Made by a program: the position numbers and the translations under genes
From: UBA5216 sp040081205
GTDB lineage: Bacteria; Pseudomonadota; Gammaproteobacteria; Burkholderiales; SG8-41
Direction of reading: 5' to 3'
DNA: 6,999 nucleotides
NCBI GenBank assembly: GCA_040081205.1
Contig: JBEBHE010000254.1
Location: forward strand, 1 to 6,999
Notes under the pieces: model-generated
The model's input: only the letters and a program-made list of their open reading frames with translations
Told to the model about the DNA's origin: nothing
Database searches by the model: none
Shown here: positions 5,231 to 6,999 of the stretch, in pieces
Layout: each line of letters starts with the position of its first letter
How positions within the stretch are numbered: the stretch's first letter is position 1

Positions 5231-5995
5231 TTATGCCGAACGCAATTTCCTGGCCGGCTTTTTCTGCGACCCGGGATCGGACAACTTCCGCAGCAGACTG
5301 CCGCAATCCATGATTTTCGGATCGACGCCCATGACGTCATACGCCTGCCACGCCGAGGCCTGCACTGCCGAATATACCGGCTTGCCCAGATCGCGCTCGA
5401 GCTGATCCAGCACTTCCAGCGCGCGCAACTGCGTGCAGGCAACAAACACCGCCTCGGACTTGGGCGTAGTGATTTCTTTTACCTTGCGGTAAATTTCTTC
5501 CGGTTGAATCTTGGCGTGGTCGAACATGTCGAGCATGTCAAAGGTGCCGAGCTTCACCACGTCGATGCCATGCGCTTTCAGGAAATGCTTGAGCCGCTCG
5601 TTGGTGACTTCGACGTACGGCGTCACGATATCGACCTTCTTGAATCCACCCGCCTGCAGACACGCCGCCATACCACCCGCGGTAGTCACCGTCGGCGCCT
5701 TGGTAATCGCTGTCAGTTGCTCGCTGATTTTTTTATTCCAGGTCGGTCCTTCGAAAAAACTGCCGCTGGTACAGCCATAGACCACCACATCAGGCTCAAC
5801 CATGCCCACATCGCGTGCCGCTGCTTTGCTGGCATCTTCCATGCCGCGCAAGGTCTCCGGCGTGCCATGGCGTCCGCCAGCGATGCGCGCCGTATGCACC
5901 GACACGCCGGGCGGCGCGATTTTCCAGAACTCGGTTTCCATGGTGGTGTTGATCGAGGGAACCAGCAAGCCTATGCGTCCACGCCATCCGTACAT
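5231..5995 (-). CDS. Maleate isomerase / arylmalonate decarboxylase-like protein (Asp/Glu racemase superfamily)
   Basis: The 254-residue protein matches the length and layout of maleate cis-trans isomerases and arylmalonate decarboxylases, two-domain enzymes with one catalytic site residue per half. Visible landmarks are the N-terminal L-V-P-S-I-N-T-T-M-E-T-E (11-22, with the substrate-binding Asn16), G-C-T-S-G-S at 74-79 with Cys75, T-P-Y at 125-127, and V-A-C-T-Q-L-R-A-L at 185-193 with Cys187. Having both Cys75 and Cys187 fits isomerases and racemases; arylmalonate decarboxylases keep only the second cysteine and have Gly at the first. So isomerase or racemase activity on a carboxylate is more likely than decarboxylation (inference). 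No signal peptide; cytoplasmic. CGGAG six bases before the ATG supports the start. It is the first gene after the promoter at 6042-6070 and leads the EthD-like and binding-protein genes. The C-terminal 15 residues are basic and poorly conserved. Confidence 0.88.
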   Translation of the reverse strand: MYGWRGRIGLLVPSINTTMETEFWKIAPPGVSVHTARIAGGRHGTPETLRGMEDASKAAARDVGMVEPDVVVYGCTSGSFFEGPTWNKKISEQLTAITKAPTVTTAGGMAACLQAGGFKKVDIVTPYVEVTNERLKHFLKAHGIDVVKLGTFDMLDMFDHAKIQPEEIYRKVKEITTPKSEAVFVACTQLRALEVLDQLERDLGKPVYSAVQASAWQAYDVMGVDPKIMDCGSLLRKLSDPGSQKKPARKLRSA

Positions 5996-6041
5996 GTCAG
6001 TCTCCGCTTGTGCGAGTTAAGTTAGTTGGATATCAATACGT

Positions 6042-6070
6042 TTTATAAGCCGCGCCCGGTATCGTGTCAA
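6042..6070 (-). promoter_or_regulatory. Near-consensus sigma-70 promoter for the racemase-family/Bug operon
   Basis: On the minus strand TTGACA (6070-6065, perfect -35) is followed after exactly 17 bases by TATAAA (6047-6042, one mismatch to the -10 consensus). The -35 overlaps the TGA stop of the MDR gene. The expected transcript start is about 6035, giving a leader near 40 bases before the ATG at 5995. The spacer downstream has AT-rich sequence around GATATC (6029-6034) and short GTTA repeats (6016-6025) that could bind a regulator, but no clear operator stands out. Confidence 0.7.
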
Positions 6071-6999
6071 ACGCGCATGGTGATTACGACTTTGCCCAGC
6101 ACTTTGCGGTCCTTCACCGTGTTGAGTGCCGCCAGATAATCCTTCATCGGGTAAGCGGCCATCACGTGCGGCTTGATCTTGCCTTCGTTATAAAGCGCAA
6201 ACAATCGTTCGTGCGCCTTGCGCACTATTTCGGGCGCGCGATCACGATAGTCGCTGCTCTGCAATCCGATCAGCGAAATATTTTTCACCAGCAAGTAGCC
6301 CGCCTTCACTTCGGGAACGCGCCCGGAGGCAAAGCCGATAATCACCAGCCGTCCGCACCACGCCATCACGCGCAGACAGGCGTCGAACACATCACCACCG
6401 ACGTTTTCGAGCACCAGATCGACGCCGCGCTTGCTTTCTGTTTTACCAATGGCATCAAACACCTGCTTGCGGAAGCTCTCGCGTAAATCCGCCACGTCGG
6501 TGCGAACGATGTGATCCGCGCCGCTTTCGCGTGCGACTTTGGCTTTTTCTTCGGAGCTGACGGCCGCAATCACCGTGGCGCCCAGCGCCTTGGCAAGTTG
6601 CACGCAGGCGAGCCCCACGCCACCCGCCGCACCCGTGACCAGCACGGTTTCGCCGGGCCTCATCTGCGCGCGCTCGACCATCGCGTTGTGCGCGGTGAGA
6701 TACACCAACCCCATCGCCGCGCCATCGGCAAACGGCATGGCCGCGGGCATCTCGAAGCACAGCACCTCGCGCACTACCGCGCGCTCGGCAAACGCGCCAT
6801 GCTCGATTTGCGCCAGCACGCGATCACCCGGCTTCACGCGCGTAACGCCTTCACCCACAGCCGCCACCACACCAGCCAAATCCTTGCCCGGCACAAACGG
6901 ACGCGGCGGCAGATGTTGATAGGTGCCGCCGATCACCAGCAGGTCGGGAAAATTCACACTCGCTGCATGCACATCGACGAGCACTTCGCCCTTGCCGGG
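6067..6999 (-). CDS. Quinone oxidoreductase-like MDR dehydrogenase, N-terminus beyond window
   Basis: The visible 310 residues belong to the medium-chain dehydrogenase/reductase superfamily, NADPH:quinone oxidoreductase branch. The protein enters at the right edge as P-G-K-G-E-V-L-V-D-V-H-A-A-S-V-N, the usual first strand, so about 15-25 residues including the start are missing; the GTG at 6984 is an internal valine codon, not the start. Counting from the edge, F-V-P-G-K-D-L-A-G-V-V lies at 35-45, P-G-D-R-V at 57-61, Y-L-T-A-H at 100-104, and the nucleotide-binding V-T-G-A-A-G-G-V-G at 121-129. The structural-zinc cysteine cluster and catalytic zinc ligands of alcohol dehydrogenases are absent, so it is a zinc-independent enoyl/quinone reductase type. 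Possible substrates are quinones, enones or acyl-CoA enoyl groups. It ends 71 bases before the racemase-family gene, but a strong promoter lies in that gap, so it may be in a separate or overlapping transcript. Confidence 0.92.
   Translation of the reverse strand, partial: PGKGEVLVDVHAASVNFPDLLVIGGTYQHLPPRPFVPGKDLAGVVAAVGEGVTRVKPGDRVLAQIEHGAFAERAVVREVLCFEMPAAMPFADGAAMGLVYLTAHNAMVERAQMRPGETVLVTGAAGGVGLACVQLAKALGATVIAAVSSEEKAKVARESGADHIVRTDVADLRESFRKQVFDAIGKTESKRGVDLVLENVGGDVFDACLRVMAWCGRLVIIGFASGRVPEVKAGYLLVKNISLIGLQSSDYRDRAPEIVRKAHERLFALYNEGKIKPHVMAAYPMKDYLAALNTVKDRKVLGKVVITMRV

Noticed and set aside
4874..6025. A 383-codon open frame on the plus strand
   Set aside because: It runs antisense across two well-supported minus-strand genes, is rich in His and Arg as expected from the shadow of GC-rich coding DNA, and shows no family motif.

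Overview
The window looks like chromosomal DNA of a GC-rich betaproteobacterium, most likely of the order Burkholderiales. Three things suggest this: a short-form HisG directly followed by HisD at the head of a histidine operon, a periplasmic binding protein of the Bug/TctC family (greatly expanded in Burkholderiales), and the style of the small catabolic cluster. The assignment is an inference from gene content; there is no rRNA or other marker gene here.

Layout, left to right. Positions 1-902 (minus strand) hold the start of a his operon: hisG (GTG start at 902) and the first 81 codons of hisD, which runs off the left edge. Positions 903-1065 are intergenic and carry an 11-bp perfect inverted repeat. 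Positions 1066 to about 1482 (plus strand) hold the wreck of a TauD/TfdA-type dioxygenase gene: no 5' third, one frameshift and at least two internal deletions. Positions 1547-1906 (minus) encode a small exported lysine/alanine/glycine-rich protein. A 211-bp divergent spacer with a candidate promoter leads to a plus-strand short-chain dehydrogenase (2118-2891) whose usual catalytic residues are mostly replaced. A hairpin with a T-rich flank (2892-2940) separates it from the convergent genes on its right.

Positions 2944-6999 form a block of five minus-strand genes. In transcription order they are: a quinone-oxidoreductase-like MDR dehydrogenase (start beyond the right edge), a maleate isomerase/arylmalonate decarboxylase-like protein of the Asp/Glu racemase superfamily, a dimeric alpha-beta-barrel (EthD-like) protein, a Bug/TctC solute-binding protein with a signal peptide, and a second EthD-like protein with two tandem copies of the domain. 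A near-consensus sigma-70 promoter (TTGACA, 17 bp, TATAAA) overlaps the stop codon of the MDR gene and probably drives the last four genes. The binding-protein start overlaps the preceding stop codon (ATGA). An unusual hairpin built of inverted heptamer repeats around a run of 12 G lies between the last two genes.

Working together (inference): the binding protein would capture a small carboxylate in the periplasm, while the racemase/isomerase-family enzyme, the EthD-like proteins and the MDR (and perhaps the SDR) would process it in the cytoplasm. The substrate cannot be read from the sequence, and no membrane transporter subunit is present. I found no phage, CRISPR, toxin-antitoxin, transposase, tRNA or rRNA. 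The most interesting points are the catabolic cluster, the heptamer-repeat hairpin and the atypical SDR active site.
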